From assembly GCF_000743355.1 (NCBI RefSeq), contig NZ_JQEI01000003.1, forward strand, positions 1-64,000: a stretch of 64,000 nucleotides of DNA, read 5' to 3'. This DNA is from Serratia sp. Ag1 (GTDB lineage: Bacteria > Pseudomonadota > Gammaproteobacteria > Enterobacterales > Enterobacteriaceae). Shown in pieces: positions 18,442 to 27,022 of the stretch. The notes beneath the pieces are model-generated. The model worked only from the letters and a program-made list of their open reading frames with translations, ran no database searches and was not told the DNA's origin. Made by a program: the position numbers and the translations under genes. Positions within the stretch are counted from its first letter, which is position 1; each line of letters begins with the position of its first letter.

Positions 18442-19358
18442 GGCTTTGTTGAATAAATAAAACTTTCAGAAGATTGGCGGATCTGATCGCTACAGTCGTT
18501 TCAGTATCGGATCTCCATGGCAAAGCAAAAGTTTAAAATCACCAACTGACCAACCTACAACAAGTCGCTCAGACAGCGCGGTTCGCTGACAGTCTGGCTT
18601 GATGAGTCAGCCATTGCTGCATGGACTGAGAATGCACAACCTGAAGGTTGTGGTCGACCGCCTCACTACACCGATATGGCCATTACCACGATCCTGATGA
18701 TGAAGCGCGTGCTCAACCTGCCGCTGTGCTGCCCCGACTACTCTGGTCAGCAAACGGGTGAGGAGCGTTAACATCACCATAAAAATGCCAACCCGTGGTG
18801 AAATCTCGCATCTGGTCATCGACGCTACCGGCCTGAAGGTCTTTGGCGAAGGTGAATGGAAGGTCAATCAGCATGGGGCTAACAGACGAAGGAGTGCGCA
18901 AGCTTCATCTGGCAGCAGACAGTGCGACGCACGAGATTATCTGTGCCGATTTATTGCTCAGCGGCACGACAGATGCGCAGGCATTGCCAGGGCTGATCAA
19001 CCAGACCTAAAGGAAAATCAGGGAAGCCTCTATAGATGGCGCTTATGACACGCGCTACTGCCATGAGCGTTACCATGCGATAGCGAATCAGCCTCTGAGA
19101 GGCAGCAATGATGTCTGGAAAAAGAAAGCGGGCTATCACCATCGTTCAGTGGCAGAAACGGTGTTCCGTAGCAAAACCTTGCTGGGTGGCCATCTGAGCT
19201 TGCGGGACTATGATACGCAGGTGGGTGAAGCGATGGCGAAGGTTAAAGCGCTAAACCGGATGACGTTGTTAGGTATGCCGCACAACATCCGGATCGTATA
19301 ACAGGTGTGCCAGCGTGAGCCACGCCTGCCAGCTAATTCTGATTTATTCAACAAAGCC
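18442..19358 (+). mobile_element. Decayed IS903-type (IS5 family) insertion sequence
   Basis: The element is bounded by terminal inverted repeats GGCTTTGTTGAATAAATA (18442-18459) and GATTTATTCAACAAAGCC (19341-19358). They match IS903 ends except for the last base of the left copy. At 917 bp it is about 140 bp shorter than IS903 (1057 bp), so internal sequence has been lost. It is flanked by AGTGTTATC (18433-18441) and AGTGTGATC (19359-19367). These match 8 of 9 bases and look like the aged 9-bp target duplication expected of IS903. Confidence 0.9.
18517..19301 (+). pseudogene. IS903-type transposase, inactivated
   Basis: Starts MAKQKFKITN, then TGA replaces the Trp codon of the IS903 transposase, and the frame continues PTYNKSLRQRGSLTVWLDES. 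About 20 codons are missing after MKRVLNLPL, joining it directly to CCPDYS. Frameshifts follow, and a second deletion lies near RYCHERYH, where the conserved LRKKIKPLIPPRSG block should be. The end (VKALNRMTLLGMPHNIRIV) is recognisable. At least four independent lesions make it non-functional. Confidence 0.9.
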
Positions 19359-19433
19359 AGTGTGATCACAAAAAAGCCTCCCCAGAATCAGTCTTGGAGA
19401 GGCGTTGTGTAAAACTCGTTTACTACTTTGATA

Positions 19434-20897
19434 TTACGTTGAAAAATAAATTTTTTCAGTCAAGTGAATGAATATCTTACCCGTCTTACTTTGGGTAGAG
19501 GTGATACACCCTTGCCTGCCCAGATATGACAAAGCACCTTCAAGCGACTCTTTGTTTCGAACAGAGCTGGGTCCTAATTGCAATATTTCATTCTTCGCAA
19601 TGGTTGTAGTGTTTTTCTTATAGCTGTACGCCAACAACCATTTTTGCAGCGATGACGCGTCAGCAATGAGTTTTACAAAATGGAACTCATGAGGAGAGGA
19701 AAAAATACGGCATGCTTGATGGGCATACCACTGGCATATGTAAAAAGCACGTTCTACCATGGAGGCAGATATCTCAGCTTCCTCTCCAGTAAAATAGTGA
19801 AAAAGCCCTGCAAAACGCGCAATATTATTGGACATTTTGGATGCGAAGTCACTGATCTCACAATAGGCACCGCCAGGTGCAAGGTGTTTTTCAAAATAAT
19901 TATGGTATTCATACCAATACATTTTAGCTTCATGAGAAAAAGTCAGTGTAATACGTGGCTGTTCTTGCTGCTGAACCAATAGCTCACGAATTCTTTCATG
20001 GAAACGATCCAGCCCCTGACGATGTAATAAGCGGTCATCAAGCAACCGTGTTCCTTTCGTCGATGTTGAGGCATCGATTCGGACAGGCAAACAGCGTGCA
20101 AAAAAACCACTGCCACGAGGAATATCCCCTTGGCGTTTCAGAAAACGTTGGAAAACAGCCTCCTGCAGCAGGATGGAGAAAACCAATCGCCCATCAATAA
20201 CACGGATACTCTCTGTCGTTTTACGGTCCACTGACAGGTCAGCATTATCCCAGAGCAGATTTAATGAACTGAGATCTTGCATCACACCACGCGAGAGGAC
20301 GTTGCCACCTTCATCTGACATAAGCCCAACGGAACGTCCATGTCCCTCCATCGCCTGTAACAAAGCTTCTATTGTTACATTGGCATACAACATTTTATGC
20401 AGTTTCGGGGGGGGAGGCGCAGAGGCATTGTGTGTCAGCAGACGTTCCTCCTCTTCTGTAGTCGATTCATTGCGTTTAGTCTGGCGTTTGATGGCACTCA
20501 GAATAGCAGATCGCTTTGCATTCCAAACCAGCCACTCTGTTTCGTGAGTTTTTTGGGCAGCCGTATAAGCCTCGGCGGCGACTAACTCGTGTTCATGGAA
20601 TGGTTGCATCACCAAGCGATCAGTACTGGACTTACGCTCCCCAGACTCTGCCAGTGTCAGTAAATACAAAGAACTGGATAAATTCATGCCTTCACGAGGG
20701 CAAATATCAATTAAGCTCTGGCAGGCCAGGGACATAGCGCCGAACACAGAGTTCATGATCAGCTCAATGGGGGCCTGCGTTATTCCGTCCACATTCTGAA
20801 CAGCCTCTTGTAGTGATGGAGGCAATGCATCGAAGGGAAAAGGATACTGTACTAACGGTGAAAGTGGGGGTTGGTAAATGATTGGGGGTTTATACAT
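19434..20897 (-). CDS. yfjI: YfjI/DUF3987-family protein (primase-helicase-like)
   Basis: A 487-aa DUF3987 protein like YfjI of the CP4-57 cryptic prophage. DUF3987 domains resemble replicative helicase/primase-associated ATPases. The P-loop-like segment LTLAESGERKSSTDRLV (about residue 70-90) is the family's GERKS variant. Later blocks include SDEGGNVLSRGVM, GRLVFSILLQ and SGFFARCLPVRID. The C-terminal 60 residues look like a winged helix (TTTIAKNEILQLGPSSVRN). The ATG at 20897 has AAGG about 8 nt upstream and is preferred to 20939. It may serve replication of the element. It is separated from alpA by the IS remnant. Confidence 0.8.
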   Translation of the reverse strand: MYKPPIIYQPPLSPLVQYPFPFDALPPSLQEAVQNVDGITQAPIELIMNSVFGAMSLACQSLIDICPREGMNLSSSLYLLTLAESGERKSSTDRLVMQPFHEHELVAAEAYTAAQKTHETEWLVWNAKRSAILSAIKRQTKRNESTTEEEERLLTHNASAPPPPKLHKMLYANVTIEALLQAMEGHGRSVGLMSDEGGNVLSRGVMQDLSSLNLLWDNADLSVDRKTTESIRVIDGRLVFSILLQEAVFQRFLKRQGDIPRGSGFFARCLPVRIDASTSTKGTRLLDDRLLHRQGLDRFHERIRELLVQQQEQPRITLTFSHEAKMYWYEYHNYFEKHLAPGGAYCEISDFASKMSNNIARFAGLFHYFTGEEAEISASMVERAFYICQWYAHQACRIFSSPHEFHFVKLIADASSLQKWLLAYSYKKNTTTIAKNEILQLGPSSVRNKESLEGALSYLGRQGCITSTQSKTGKIFIHLTEKIYFST

Positions 20898-21760
20898 AAA
20901 GCCTACCTTAAGTGATTGATGACTATTTTTTCGCACCAAGAGATATAAAACCGCCTAAACATCATATTTTACGCAGACATTATCCTGCCTAGAACAGGCC
21001 ATAACTACATAAGGTCGGGAATATATCCTAGTAATTTCTCTCAACCTTATTATTTGAATTTTAGAAGTAAGTTTATTTTTACGAAAAAAAACACAAATCC
21101 AATTCAATATCAGTTTATTTATCTCACGTTCCTTTCACACTTCATCGTGTCGTGAGGTGCTCGTCATTAACCATAGTTACTGGCATCAACAAAAGCCCTA
21201 TTTTCCAGCATCAGACTAATGCAGAGTATCAGCACCAACTTTTATTTAAAAATGGAAAAATAAAATCCATGGCGGTATTTTTACGACAACAAGAATTTCA
21301 CGTCAAGCCAATTTTTCACTCATAAATTGAATTGGGTGATATTGGGCCGCATTGTTAGATAAATATAAAATAGACAAACCAAGAAGTCGCGAGAAAATGC
21401 ACGCAGTGCCTTAATAGAACAGCATAGTAACCTCACCATTAATTTGTCAGGCTGATGGTGAGATATACCAAGATGAAACTTACTCAACAAAAATACGCTA
21501 TAACTCGATTGATAGCTGGCTTTGGTATAGCGAATATCTTTCATCGAGCCTCCATTAACTGATGATGATTTCGCATCCTGTCCTCGATAGACATTTTAAA
21601 CATAAATACATGCCCATTATCCTTGCTTCGATAATTGTAATTAGTCGTTTTTTGTTCATGTTGCCCAATCAATCTATTTTCACACCTATATCACTGAAGG
21701 GAATTACGCCACAGCATTAAGCGTGGCGTGTGTTTTCCACTCAATGACGCAGGTTGTACT
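20898..21760. other. Long AT-rich region without a confident gene
   Basis: About 860 bp between divergently transcribed yfjI and the EcsC-like gene. It is AT-rich with many A and T runs. A 74-codon minus-strand frame (21320-21544) has some coding look but no recognisable family, so it is not called. The region should contain promoters for both neighbours and possibly the element's replication origin. No terminator or clear repeat was seen. Confidence 0.3.
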
Positions 21761-22372
21761 ATGCATGATGAGACACTCTCTCTTTCACCGTTATCCCGCT
21801 GGCTGGAGGTTTTATACGCCAAAGCTCTACAAGGTGGCCCAGGTATCAGTTCCGCCTACCAGTTGGCAGAGCAGTACCGCAATACCTTCTCACCCCCGCA
21901 AAGCGCTGCCCTGAGTCTGGTCCGCTGGGAAGCCGCCAAGGCGGCCACCAGTGGGTTTATGCTCGGCGTAGGGGGCCTGGTGACACTCCCCTTCTCGCTA
22001 CCTGCCAGTCTGGTTGGGCCACTGTTGCTACAGTTCAGGTTGATTGCTGCCATCGCTTTGCTGGCTGGGCATGATGTTCACGACGTGCGTACCCGCCATC
22101 TGGCTTATCTCTGTCTCGGCGGTACCGTCGCTAAAGACGCCTTGCAGGCGTATGCCACCGGCCTGTTCCAACAGATGTCAACACGCGCCCTTGAACAGGC
22201 GACTGAAAAAACAGCTACAGGCCTGGCCACTCGGCTGGCTGCCCACCTCCCCACGGCTCACCTGAGCCATCTTGTGCCACTGCTGAGTGGCGTCGTCAGC
22301 GGCAGTCTGGATTATCTGGCAGTACGGTCAGCAGGGGCATTGGCCTGCGCCGCCTTTTTGCACAAGGCCTGA
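21761..22372 (+). CDS. EcsC-family membrane-associated protein
   Basis: A 203-aa protein resembling the EcsC family. It has WLEVLYAKALQGGPGISSAY (amphipathic helices), LVRWEAAKAATSGFMLGVGG, then LVTLPFSLPASL, then LLLQFRLIAAIALLAGHDVH and RHLAYLCLGGTVAKDALQAY. These follow the EcsC pattern of GF..GlGG..tlP..lPa.l...lq.R.iaaIA.l.G.d. EcsC proteins are of uncertain biochemical role and are usually membrane-linked. The ATG at 21761 (MHDET) has AGG 8-10 nt upstream; an ATG at 21728 is possible. It leads a plus-strand cluster with a YaaW-like protein and a WYL regulator. Confidence 0.75.
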   Translation: MHDETLSLSPLSRWLEVLYAKALQGGPGISSAYQLAEQYRNTFSPPQSAALSLVRWEAAKAATSGFMLGVGGLVTLPFSLPASLVGPLLLQFRLIAAIALLAGHDVHDVRTRHLAYLCLGGTVAKDALQAYATGLFQQMSTRALEQATEKTATGLATRLAAHLPTAHLSHLVPLLSGVVSGSLDYLAVRSAGALACAAFLHKA

Positions 22373-22522
22373 GCCGGTTTTTCCTTACTTGCTACGTCAC
22401 ATCCTGTCCAATTCAGCACCTCGGTGTCAGGAAAATCACCATTTTGACCGCCATACCCTGTCAGGCCCCTCCGTTACAGTAGTCGCCAGTTCACGACCTA
22501 CGGCCAACACAGGAGAAATACC

Positions 22523-23254
22523 ATGGCGACCTACCGCATCGACCCCGACCTGACATTTTTAGGGCAGTGCTCCAACGACGACCTGGGCGCACTGGTCTCT
22601 GTGCTCACCCACGACACCAAAGACGGTAAAAAACGCTGGTCGGAAAGCTTGACCAGCACCCCGGAATACACCCTGTTTTACCCCGACCACCAGAAGTATT
22701 GGACGGCTATCGGGGCTGAACTTCAGGCCTTTGGGGCCAACAGTCTGGCGACACTGACCCGACTCAACAAAGGTGTGCTCTACCGGGAGTTACTGACGGA
22801 TGTGTGTAAAAAACTCAAGGTCAACTTCAGCAAGGAGAGCTCCATTGAAACGATTGAACTGAACATGTTGTTGAAAGTGATGGAGAAAAGCCTGGCGGAA
22901 ATGACCGAAGAGGCGCTGCAGCAGTTGTCACGTGATATGCAACTCAACCTGTCCAATCCAACGCCTCAACTGGTGTTGATGGCGTTGCAAGCCGCCATTC
23001 GCACCTCGGGAGTCGCAGCGCTGGAATTGGCTACATTGGCGGCCATCAGTGTCATCAATACTCTGGGTGGGATTGCCACTATAGGTGCTCTGTTTGCCGC
23101 ACAACGGGCGTTGACCGTATTGGCTGGCCCCATCGGCTTGACGCTCAGCTCCGCCTGGCTGATTGCCGATATCACCGGCCCGGCTTATCGGGTCACCGTA
23201 CCGGCCTGCATCATCGTGGCCTACCTGCGCCAGAAACACCTCGCACAACAATAA
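22523..23254 (+). CDS. yaaW: YaaW/UPF0174-type protein with DUF3944 N-terminus
   Basis: A 243-aa relative of E. coli YaaW (about 237 aa). The N-terminal DUF3944-like segment is RIDPDLTFLGQCSNDDLGAL followed by VSVLTHDTKDGKKRWSESL. YaaW-like blocks follow: KYWTAIGAELQAFGANSLAT, LYRELLTDVCKKLKVNF and the final SAWLIADITGPAYRVTVPAC. The C-terminal half has several hydrophobic helices (AALELATLAAISVINTLGGI), so membrane association is likely. GGAGAAAT precedes the ATG. The biochemical function of the family is not established. It lies 150 bp after the EcsC-like gene and 52 bp before the WYL regulator. Confidence 0.8.
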   Translation: MATYRIDPDLTFLGQCSNDDLGALVSVLTHDTKDGKKRWSESLTSTPEYTLFYPDHQKYWTAIGAELQAFGANSLATLTRLNKGVLYRELLTDVCKKLKVNFSKESSIETIELNMLLKVMEKSLAEMTEEALQQLSRDMQLNLSNPTPQLVLMALQAAIRTSGVAALELATLAAISVINTLGGIATIGALFAAQRALTVLAGPIGLTLSSAWLIADITGPAYRVTVPACIIVAYLRQKHLAQQ

Positions 23255-23262
23255 CTCGCGCC

Positions 23263-23282
23263 CCTGTATGGTCGTACAGGGG
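23263..23282 (+). promoter_or_regulatory. Hairpin just upstream of the WYL regulator
   Basis: CCCTGTA and TACAGGG form a perfect 7-bp stem with a 6-nt loop, 24 nt before the ATG at 23307. It is not followed by a T-run, so it is less terminator-like than the hairpins further along the cluster. It may be an operator for the regulator itself. Confidence 0.4.
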
Positions 23283-23306
23283 AACCTTTCACTCAGGGAA
23301 TCGATT

Positions 23307-23996
23307 ATGTCCGCACAGGAACGTCGCCATGACAGGCTCGCCTACCGGTTGGCCTCCATCATCAGTCGACTCTTCAATGGCGAATCCCTCTCCGTGGCTG
23401 CGTTGGCACGGGAGTTCAATGTCTCGTTACGTACACTGGACCGGGATTTCAACACGCGTCTGGTCGGTCTGGATATGGATTACCGTGAGGGCTGCTATCG
23501 GCTGGCTGACTCGCAACGCCCCTTTCGTACCGACAGGGACATCATCCAGTTTGCCAGCATTACTGACGTGAAGCAGTTCTTTCCCGCACTGGACAGAAAG
23601 CTGCTGTCCGTGTTGCTCAACAGAGAACGGGACTCGCCCTATATCGTCTATAATGCGCCCCCCAAGCGGTTGCCGTCGTTATTTGGCGGGTTCTATGTCA
23701 TTACTCAGGCCATTGTGGAAAACCGCATTATCCGTTTTGTTTACGAAGGCCTGAAACACTCAGCCGCAGAGCCCTACAAACTGATTTATTTTGCCGGGGA
23801 TTGGTATCTGTGTGCTGCCATCAACAACATCATTCAGGTGTTTGACATGCATCACCTGAGCGATATCACACTGACCATCAGCACGTTCGTCAAAAAGGAG
23901 GCTATCAACAACATCATCAGCGAAGAGAAGTTCATCACCGCGTTACCGCATTTTCAATATATCAAGGCGTTGACCGCATCCGAATCGGGTCAATAA
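23307..23996 (+). CDS. yfjR: WYL-domain transcriptional regulator (YfjR-like)
   Basis: A 229-aa regulator with an N-terminal helix-turn-helix (ISRLFNGESLSVAALAREFN, then VSLRTLDRDFN) and a WYL ligand-binding domain (VENRIIRFVYEG, EPYKLIYFAGDWYLCAAIN), close to E. coli YfjR in size. WYL regulators often repress defence or stress genes and respond to nucleic-acid or nucleotide ligands. The ATG at 23307 has AGGGA about 8 nt upstream and is preferred to more upstream codons that overlap the YaaW-like gene. It follows the EcsC-like and YaaW-like genes at short spacing and may control them. Confidence 0.88.
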   Translation: MSAQERRHDRLAYRLASIISRLFNGESLSVAALAREFNVSLRTLDRDFNTRLVGLDMDYREGCYRLADSQRPFRTDRDIIQFASITDVKQFFPALDRKLLSVLLNRERDSPYIVYNAPPKRLPSLFGGFYVITQAIVENRIIRFVYEGLKHSAAEPYKLIYFAGDWYLCAAINNIIQVFDMHHLSDITLTISTFVKKEAINNIISEEKFITALPHFQYIKALTASESGQ

Positions 23997-24039
23997 ATAT
24001 CACAGCATCGTCTATGACCTTATCAATGAGGGGAGCACC

Positions 24040-24249
24040 ATGTCTCTATTTCGCCACCTTGCTACTGCAACGGGAATTATCGGCACCCTGTTTACGGCCT
24101 ACCAGGCACAAAAAGCCGCCGCAGACACCATGAAAGCGAATGCCTTTTCATCAGGGAATATTCGTGCCGGGCGAGTGGGTGTCCTCTTCATTACCACACT
24201 GTTTATCGGTGGCCTGGCAGACGCCCTTATCAAACGGACATTCTCCTGA
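24040..24249 (+). CDS. Small predicted membrane protein
   Basis: A 69-aa protein that I do not recognise. It has two likely transmembrane segments (TATGIIGTLFTAYQA and VGVLFITTLFIGGLADALI) joined by a short polar linker, and a basic C-terminus. GAGGGGAGCACC precedes the ATG with good spacing. It lies 43 bp after the WYL regulator, so co-transcription is likely. Confidence 0.7.
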   Translation: MSLFRHLATATGIIGTLFTAYQAQKAAADTMKANAFSSGNIRAGRVGVLFITTLFIGGLADALIKRTFS

Positions 24250-24323
24250 AAACAATAACGCCATCGACAGCACTATTCACAGACCCGTTTTATTCACACG
24301 CCATAATCAATAAGGAATCTTTA

Positions 24324-24785
24324 ATGAAACTGACATTATCTCAATCTCTCGTAGCAAGCCTGATTTTTACCTCCACGCTGACGATAGCAGCCCCGTGGCA
24401 AAGTGGTTACAGCAACGGTAACGACGTCTATACCACCAAAGATAAAAGTGGTTCGGTCAAATTCGTGTTGTCCTGTGATGGCTTTGCCACAACGGCGGCC
24501 GAAATCGTCAATGCCAGGAATAACAAACAGCTTGCTTACAACTATGCCATTCCCGGCGTCACCGTTATGTCAGTGACGATTGATGGTCAATCCTACACTG
24601 CGCCATTCAGTCAGGAGGTGTACAACACGCCACAGAAATTTTCGGCCTTCTATAACGCTTTCCGCAATGCACGCAGCCTGGAAATGACCGTGGGGAATAA
24701 AAGCTATACTTTCCCAACCGACGGGCTCAAACAAGCGTTTCCCGCTTATGGCAGTCCTGATTATAAATGCCATGTGGAAAAATAA
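24324..24785 (+). CDS. Exported protein of unknown function
   Basis: A 153-aa protein with a classical signal peptide (MKLTLSQSLVASLIFTSTLT, cleavage likely after TIAA). The mature part is about 130 residues. It has two Cys (VLSCDGF and YKCHVEK) that could form a disulphide, consistent with the periplasm. The fold is probably beta-rich (VTVMSVTIDGQSYTAPF; SLEMTVGNKSYTF). It occupies the place where CP4-57 carries small exported or lipoprotein genes, but I cannot name the family. AAGGAATC precedes the ATG. Confidence 0.75.
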   Translation: MKLTLSQSLVASLIFTSTLTIAAPWQSGYSNGNDVYTTKDKSGSVKFVLSCDGFATTAAEIVNARNNKQLAYNYAIPGVTVMSVTIDGQSYTAPFSQEVYNTPQKFSAFYNAFRNARSLEMTVGNKSYTFPTDGLKQAFPAYGSPDYKCHVEK

Positions 24786-24865
24786 CGGTATTGATTATTG
24801 ATGAGCCCCAGCGTTTTATTTCCTGTTAATAGCTATTCATACCCGCGTGATTAACTGGATTTAAT

Positions 24866-24981
24866 CAGGCAAGAATACTGACGTTCTTCTTGCCTGTTAT
24901 CCCTGTTATTCTTTAACACTCGAGGAGGTATTAATACTGACGTATTAATACACTTCATAAACCTCCCTTCCTGAGAGGTTT
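24866..24981 (+). promoter_or_regulatory. Array of three hairpins in the yfjQ leader region
   Basis: Three inverted repeats follow one another: CAGGCAAGAA/TTCTTGCCTG (24866-24896), GTATTAATAC-TGAC-GTATTAATAC (24928-24951) and AAACCTC/GAGGTTT (24959-24981). The first two share the loop-side string ATACTGACGT. The 24786-25114 gap has no gene. It may be a structured leader, a terminator zone for the exported-protein gene, or a small RNA. Confidence 0.5.
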
Positions 24982-25046
24982 CCCTCCTTACGGATTGTTT
25001 TCCATATTATTAACGACATTGGTGTAAAAATAAATTAGCAGTGTTC

Positions 25047-25079
25047 AACAGGCTCCCCGGTTATCCGGTGGAGCCTGTT
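25047..25079 (+). terminator. Terminator-like hairpin in the yfjQ leader
   Basis: AACAGGCTCC and GGAGCCTGTT enclose CCGG-TTAT-CCGG, followed by TTTGTTATTT. It is a strong intrinsic-terminator shape that ends only 35 nt before the ATG at 25115. The tail GCCTGTTTTGTTATTTA is identical in the klcA leader. Confidence 0.7.
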
Positions 25080-25114
25080 TTGTTATTTAGCGATATTTGA
25101 AAAAGGAAAGACTC

Positions 25115-25936
25115 ATGACACGTTTAGCCTCCCGTTTTGGTCGGGTGAATTCCGTTCGCCGCGACCGCCCATTAACCGTTGATGAGTTAGCCCAGTACGT
25201 GCCCAGCGTCCTGGGTGACGACAAACATCAATCCCGCAGTGCCCGATACGCCTACATCCCGACCATTACGTTGCTGGACCGGTTGCGCGAAGAAGGTTTT
25301 GAACCGTTCTTTGCCTGCCAGACCCGTGTGCGGGATATGGATAAACGTGAACATACCAAGCACATGCTGCGACTGCGTCGTTCAGGGCAAATCACCCAGA
25401 AAGAAGTCCAGGAAATCATTCTGTTAAATAGCCACGATGGCTCGTCCAGCTATCAAATGCTACCCGGCTGGTTTCGCCAAATTTGCAGTAATGGCCTGGT
25501 CTGTGGTCAGAGTTTTGGCGAAATTCGTGTACCACACCAGGGGAATGCCGTGGAAAAGGTGATTGAAGGGGCTTACGAGGTGCTGGGGATATTTGACCGG
25601 ATAGAAGAAAGCCGCGAAAGCATGCTGGCATTAACGTTGACACCGGAACATCAGCACGCACTGGCGCACGCCGCACTGACCTACCGTTACGGCGAAGAAC
25701 ACCACCCGGTGACCGAAAGCCAAATCCTGATGCCCCGCCGCTGGGAAGACAAGAAAGACGATTTGTGGACAACGTTTCAACGGGTTCAGGAAAATTTGAG
25801 TAAAGGGGGATTATCGGGTCGCAGTGCCAAAGGCAAACGGGCTCAAACCCGTGCCGTCAATGGCATTGACAGCGATATCAAACTCAATAGAGCCTTGTGG
25901 GTAATGGCGGAGCAACTTAGGCAGGTGGTAGCCTGA
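25115..25936 (+). CDS. yfjQ: YfjQ/YafZ-family DUF932 protein
   Basis: A 273-aa DUF932 protein, the same length as E. coli YfjQ. It begins MTRLASRFGRVNSVRRDRPL and contains REEGFEPFFACQTRVRDMDK, HTKHMLRLRRSGQI, IILLNSHDGSSSYQMLPGWF, NGLVCGQSFGEIRVPH and LNRALWVMAEQLRQ, all strongly conserved in the family. It is found on plasmids and CP4-type islands. The biochemical function is unknown, although DUF932 is often linked to plasmid/phage DNA metabolism. The ATG at 25115 follows AAAGGA and matches the family start; 25097 would add six residues. Its stop overlaps the next start (TGATG). Confidence 0.9.
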   Translation: MTRLASRFGRVNSVRRDRPLTVDELAQYVPSVLGDDKHQSRSARYAYIPTITLLDRLREEGFEPFFACQTRVRDMDKREHTKHMLRLRRSGQITQKEVQEIILLNSHDGSSSYQMLPGWFRQICSNGLVCGQSFGEIRVPHQGNAVEKVIEGAYEVLGIFDRIEESRESMLALTLTPEHQHALAHAALTYRYGEEHHPVTESQILMPRRWEDKKDDLWTTFQRVQENLSKGGLSGRSAKGKRAQTRAVNGIDSDIKLNRALWVMAEQLRQVVA

Positions 25937-26193
25937 TGCAACATGTTCCCGCTGACGCACAGCAGGCAGACGAACATCCGGTGCCATTGGACAACGAACC
26001 TGGCAGTCGTTCGATATCTGATGATGATCTGTGTGCCTGGTGCAGCCATCTTTGTTATCGGCCGGGTGAAGTCAGCTTGTGCCAGTTAATTGAAGAGGAT
26101 GGTGACTGGCCTGCCTGCTTCGATTCTGGTGGTTATGCCCAATCCTGCACCGAATTGCACCTGATAGTGCCAACCATGCCTCAAAACAGCTAA
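25936..26193 (+). CDS. Small Cys-rich acidic protein
   Basis: An 85-aa protein that I do not recognise, translationally coupled to yfjQ by a TGATG overlap. Six Cys are clustered in the centre (CAWCSHLCYRPGEVSLC, then WPAC and QSC), suggesting a metal-binding or disulphide-stabilised fold. The flanks are acidic and probably disordered. No signal peptide is seen. Confidence 0.65.
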   Translation: MQHVPADAQQADEHPVPLDNEPGSRSISDDDLCAWCSHLCYRPGEVSLCQLIEEDGDWPACFDSGGYAQSCTELHLIVPTMPQNS

Positions 26194-26499
26194 GCACAGT
26201 CACGCTCCCTTTTTTACCTGACGATAAACGATCGGTTTCGACGATCGGTTTCCGATTATTGATCTGTACAACCCATTATCTTTGCCGTTTATAGGCCGAT
26301 AAGATAGGTGAGGTTGTCTGTCGGTATTTCCATAACACTCCAGCAGCATTTTTGTTACGCCAACATCAGGGAAACACCTTGTCCGTTATCACTGCGATAA
26401 CGGTTTTCAAGAAGGTAAGGGAGAGGCTGTCAATGACCACCTGCTCCTCAATAAGCCTCCATTAAATCAATACGTTATTTTATTACCTACCATAACGTG
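26194..26499 (+). promoter_or_regulatory. Structured leader region of klcA
   Basis: No gene is seen. Two copies of ACGATCGGTTT stand 13 bp apart (26228-26238 and 26241-26251). A perfect hairpin CCGTTATC-ACTGC-GATAACGG lies at 26383-26403. With the terminator-like hairpin that follows, this makes a long leader comparable to that of yfjQ. Confidence 0.5.
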
Positions 26500-26530
26500 C
26501 AGGCCCCACCGGTTTTTCCGGTGGGGCCTG
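26500..26530 (+). terminator. Terminator-like hairpin in the klcA leader
   Basis: CAGGCCCCACCGG and CCGGTGGGGCCTG form a perfect 13-bp stem with a TTTTT loop, followed by TTTTGTTATTTA. It ends 35 nt before the likely GTG start at 26566. The stem base and tail repeat those of the yfjQ leader hairpin. Confidence 0.75.
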
Positions 26531-26565
26531 TTTTGTTATTTATCTCATACAGACGGATATTTTAC

Positions 26566-27012
26566 GTGAATACACATCTTACCGCGTCTACAGCAACGCC
26601 TCTGGAAAGCGCAATGACCGCTACGCTGGTGCCTGGCAACCAGCGCTCTTATTTCTGGCCCAAGCACTTCGGCAGCATACCGCAATGGCCCATTTTGGAG
26701 CCCCATGCCTTTGGTTGGCTGGATCGCCTGTGCACCGATTATCACGGTGGGCAGTGGGAGTTTTACACGCTAAGCAACGGCGGTGCCTTTATGGCTCCAG
26801 AAGGCGATGAGCGGTGGTCACTGTTTAACGGTATGAATGGTAATGGTGCCGACATGAGCGCCGAAGCCGCAGGGATCACCGCCTGCCTGATGGCCTACAG
26901 CCACCACGCCTGCCGTACCGAAAGCGAGGCGATGACCGATCATTTCTACCGGCTACGGGAATACGCGTTGCACCATCCCGACAGCCGCGCTATTTTCGCC
27001 CTGATTGACTGA
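26566..27012 (+). CDS. klcA: KlcA/ArdB-family antirestriction protein (YfjX-like)
   Basis: Predicted cytoplasmic antirestriction protein that protects incoming DNA from type I restriction enzymes. It is 148 aa. It has the family core GWLDRLCTDYHGGQWEFYTL, SNGGAFMAPEGDERW and ADMSAEAAGITACLMAYSH. The GTG at 26566 gives an N-terminus similar in length to YfjX. An ATG at 26614, with GGAAAG 5 nt upstream, is an alternative that would remove 16 residues. It lies 10 bp before the radC-like gene, the same neighbour as in CP4-57 (yfjX-yfjY). Confidence 0.88.
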   Translation: MNTHLTASTATPLESAMTATLVPGNQRSYFWPKHFGSIPQWPILEPHAFGWLDRLCTDYHGGQWEFYTLSNGGAFMAPEGDERWSLFNGMNGNGADMSAEAAGITACLMAYSHHACRTESEAMTDHFYRLREYALHHPDSRAIFALID

Positions 27013-27022
27013 GAACACCGAC

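Noticed and set aside
21320-21544. A 74-codon minus-strand frame in the AT-rich gap
   Set aside because: No family match from inspection; could be real but is not supportable.
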